Assembly (NCBI GenBank): GCA_008729055.1
Contig: SDUX01000004.1
Location: 1,054,001 to 1,118,000, forward strand
Origin: Pyropia haitanensis
Lineage: Eukaryota > Rhodophyta > Bangiophyceae > Bangiales > Bangiaceae
Length of the DNA stretch: 64,000 nucleotides
Reading direction: 5' to 3'
A model generated the notes under the pieces. That model was not told the origin of the DNA. It worked only from the letters and a program-made list of their open reading frames with translations, and did no database searches. Shown here piece after piece: positions 61,677 through 64,000 of the stretch; positions within the stretch are counted from its first letter, which is position 1; each line of letters begins with the position of its first letter. A program made the translations under genes and the position numbers.

Positions 61677-63323
61677 ACCTGGCGGCAGCCGTTGGCGGCT
61701 TGCGGCCGCTCGCCGCCGCGCTGTTGGGCGTCCTGTGCACCGCCGCCGCCGACGGCGGCATGGCGGCGTCGGCGCCCGCAGCGGCCGTCGCCGCCGCGGA
61801 CGGGTCGCCGACGGCGTGGGCGGGCCTCGCCGCCGGCTGGGCGCCGTCCCGCCCGTCGGCGGGGGCGGCCGCCGCCGCCGCCGCCGCCGCGGCCGTGTCG
61901 GCCCGGGACGTGGCGTGGGCGGCCGCCGCGCTCCGCGCGGCCGCCGCCGACGGCGGGCCCGGTCTGACCGCCGCCGCGGCGGTCGCCGCCGCCGCGCGCG
62001 CCGTCGCGCCCGCCGGCTGGCGGCCACCCCGCCGCCGCGGGTGGACGCCCGCCGCCGCGAACGCCGCGGCGGCGGCACTGGGCGGCGTCGCCGCCGCGCT
62101 CGACGCGCTCGCCCCGCCGCCGGCGGCGGTGGCGGCGGACACCAACACGGACGACGACGGCGGCGACCCGTACGGGGTCACCGACCCGGGCGTGGTCGCG
62201 GAGTTTTCGAAAGACCCGCTGTCGTCGGACGAGGCGCCGTCGCCGACGCGGGTGTGCGCAGCGGCGGCGGCGGCGTCGCCGTCGCGGCAGTGCCCGCCGT
62301 CCGTGGTTGCCGCGGGCGGGGGGGGCAGCCGCGGCGGCGGTGGTGGTGGTGGCGGCGGCGGCAGCGGCAGTGGCGGCGGCGACGGCGGCGGCAGCGGTGG
62401 CGACGGCGGCGGCAGCGGCGGCGGTGGCACGCCCGCCGCTCGCCACCCGTGGCGGCGGGCGCGGCCGCCGTCCCCTCCCCCCCCCCAACCGCCGTCTGGG
62501 CGGCGGGTGGCGCCAAGCGGCCGCGCGTGGCCACCCCCCCCCCCCCTCCCCCCCCCCCAGCGCGCGCGGCCACCCGTCGCCGGCGCACCCACGGCACACC
62601 CCGGCGGCCGCCGCCGCCGTGGCCTCCGCGGCGCCCGCCGCCGCCGCGGCTGTGCCGGCCGCCGGCGGCGGCGGCGGTGACGCCGCCGCCCCGCCAGCGG
62701 GCCTGGCGCGCCTGCGCGTGCTGCTCCGCCCGCTGTTGCGGCCGCGGCCGGCCGCGGCTGTCGCCGCCGCCGCTGCTGCTGCCGCCACTGCCGACGGCTG
62801 GTGTGGCGCCGGCGCTGGCGCGAGTGACGACGACGCGGCCGACAGCGACGACGGCGCGCCCGACAGCGACGACGACGGCTGGTCCGCCGCGTCGACCGAC
62901 TCGGAGGCCGACTCGGTCGACGGCGGCTGCGGCGTTGCCCCTCCTCCTCCCCCCCTTCCCCCCCCCCCGCCCGTACCCGTCGCGACGAACCCCCCCCCCC
63001 CCCCCCCGCCCCCCAACGCGGTGATCGTCTCCACCGTCCACGCCGCCAAAGGCCTCGAGTGGCCCGCCGTCCTCGTCGCGCGCCTCTCCGAGCCCGAGTA
63101 CCCGACGGCGTCCCCCCTGGCGACGCCGCGCCGCGTGGAGGAGGCGCGGCGGCTGGCGTACGTGGCGCTGTCGCGCGCGCGGTCGCACCTGGCGGTCACC
63201 TTCCCCGCCGCCGACGCGGCGGCGTTTGTGCGGGAGCTCGCCGCCGGCGCGGCCGACGCGGTCGTGCACGTGCCGGTGGGGTACCCGGCTGACCCTGGGG
63301 GGGGGGGGCACGTGCAGGGCTGA
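59584..63323 (+). CDS. UvrD/PcrA/Rep-type SF1A DNA helicase
   Basis: About 1,240 residues read in four pieces. All helicase motifs occur in order: Q-motif region LTPAQAAVVAHP; I AAAGAGKTRVLLARA; Ia LLTFSRAAVAELRDRL; Ib VSTFHALGLRILR; VDFDDLVGLAVQTL; II HVLVDEFQDV; III TVAMDDDQVIYEWRGA; IV VVAQNHRSSGRIVAAAG; V IVSTVHAAKGLEWPAVLVA; VI RRLAYVALSRARSHL. It is a 3'-5' DNA translocase, likely in repair or fork restart. Target compartment unclear. ATG at 59584 (cccATGg). Long Ala/Gly-rich and acidic inserts (ASDDDAADSDDGAPDSDDD) lie between IV and V where domain 2B sits. Frame changes at G18 60588-60605, at C tracts 60799-60841, and across several C tracts at 62470-62560. Every core motif is intact, so the gene is probably functional. 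Confidence 0.88.
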
Positions 63324-63446
63324 CGCCAGGGGCCACCCCCTGCGCGTGTAGTCTGTGCTGACGACACAAGCGAGGGGGGGGAGGGGGGGGGGGCGGCGAG
63401 CGCGCGGCGGCGGCGCGGTGGCGATGGGCCGTTTTTCGTTTTTCTG
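63324..63446. other. short convergent gap
   Basis: G/C-run-rich spacer between the helicase stop and the leftward gene. The 3' ends may overlap. Confidence 0.4.
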
Positions 63447-64000
63447 TGTGTGCATCACCTCGGAGAGCAGCCCCATGGCCCGGCCGGGCGCCCACTGCGC
63501 GAGCAGCCGCCCGCCGACGGGGTTGATCGCGCCGTTGCCAAACGGGACGCACAGGCACGGGCGGCGGCGCAGCAGCCGTGGCGGCGGCCCAAACGGCCGC
63601 TCCCACCCGGCCGTCGGCGGTGCGCCGGGCGGCTCGGCGTGGGAGCGGGCCACCGCTGCGAGCAGCTCCCCCGCGTCGCGGCCACGCCACGGCCGCCCGC
63701 GGGCGTCCTTGCACGCCGCCACCACCCGCCGCGCGCCCGCCGTCGCGCCCAGGTGTGCCACTACTCCGTTTGCCGCGCGTCGAGGATGCGCTGCTCCGCG
63801 GCGGCGTCGACCTCCCCCGCCCGACGGAGCGGCCAGCGCCGCCCACGAGCCGCACGGCGGGTGGAGCCGCACGCCCATGGCGTGGTGCACGGGCAGCGCT
63901 TCGCTGCCGTGGTGCCACGCCCAGCTCAACCACTGGGACAGCGCCGGGTGGACGACCGCGGCCGCGGCCGCCGCCAGCGTGCCGGCCACGGTGCACGCCA
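63447..64000 (-). CDS. partial gene, paralog of the F-box protein's C-terminal domain
   Basis: The 5' part lies beyond the window. The frame reads in from 64000: QWLSWAWHHGSEALPVHHAM and GVRLHPPCGSWAAL. It then has a G/C-tract region around 63780-63830 where the frame may change, then GRDAGELLAAVARSHAEPPG, CVPFGNGAINPVGG and LLAQWAPGRAMGLLSEVMHT ending at about 63447. These blocks correspond one-for-one with the F-box protein at 35366-36769: GTEALHTEWHLLAVRITPGS, LAFHFGEEAMNPTGG and AVQWSPSLVLGLLLPIVHT. In that protein the chain ends right after HT, while here no stop follows in frame, so the C-terminus may involve a frame change or splice. I expect an F-box upstream outside the window. Function unknown. 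Confidence 0.6.

Noticed and set aside
1..64000. CRISPR arrays, insertion sequences, LTRs or viral genes
   Set aside because: No spaced palindromic repeats, no transposase, integrase, reverse transcriptase or capsid motifs were recognised in any frame.

Overview
This is eukaryotic nuclear DNA, extremely GC-rich and full of long C or G homopolymers. The gene content points to a red alga of the Bangiophyceae (Porphyra/Pyropia type). Supporting signs are a nuclear accC with a transit peptide (the other heteromeric acetyl-CoA carboxylase subunits are plastid-encoded in red algae), a plastid-type EF-P with a transit peptide, a bacterial-type SerB, a cycloeucalenol cycloisomerase, plant-like PRONE, LURP-one and DUF1399/GRDP families, very few and short introns, and Ala/Gly/Pro-rich proteins. 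The genus is my inference. No virus, CRISPR array or recognisable transposon was seen.

Layout: 0-6 kb holds a molybdopterin adenylyltransferase (Cnx1G/Mog) convergent with an exportin-type karyopherin. At 7-16 kb lie a five-repeat disordered protein, a very large CPA1 Na+/H+ exchanger with a cyclic-nucleotide-binding-like tail, and a bacterial-type ribosomal protein uL13. At 18-25 kb lie a LURP-one-related protein and a bZIP-like factor with a huge Gly-rich tail. At 26-33 kb lie biotin carboxylase AccC, eL6, a B12D/MLRQ complex subunit and a small acidic protein with a mitochondrial-type leader. At 35-46 kb lie an F-box protein, eIF5A and a plastid EF-P (convergent), a small zinc-ribbon protein, SerB and a flavohemoglobin-like protein. 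At 48-64 kb lie a MIT-PRONE fusion, CPI1, an intron-containing tRNA-Val, a DUF1399/GRDP protein, a UvrD-type helicase and the 3' part of a paralog of the F-box protein.

The genes are independent transcription units, often in convergent pairs. No operon logic is visible. Translation (eL6, uL13, eIF5A, EF-P, tRNA-Val), plastid lipid and serine biosynthesis, sterol synthesis and GTPase signalling are represented.

Many conserved proteins change reading frame exactly at C/G homopolymers. Wherever it can be checked, the change equals one missing base per tract (or two missing where several tracts intervene), so most breaks look like contracted homopolymers in the sequence rather than dead genes. 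Coordinates given for those genes are outer limits, and the protein is read piecewise. The most interesting items are the five-repeat SPSGxPFFGP protein (possible pyrenoid/Rubisco linker), the MIT-PRONE fusion, a flavohemoglobin whose reductase half has lost all signature motifs, and an undescribed C-terminal module shared by the F-box protein and the gene at the right edge.
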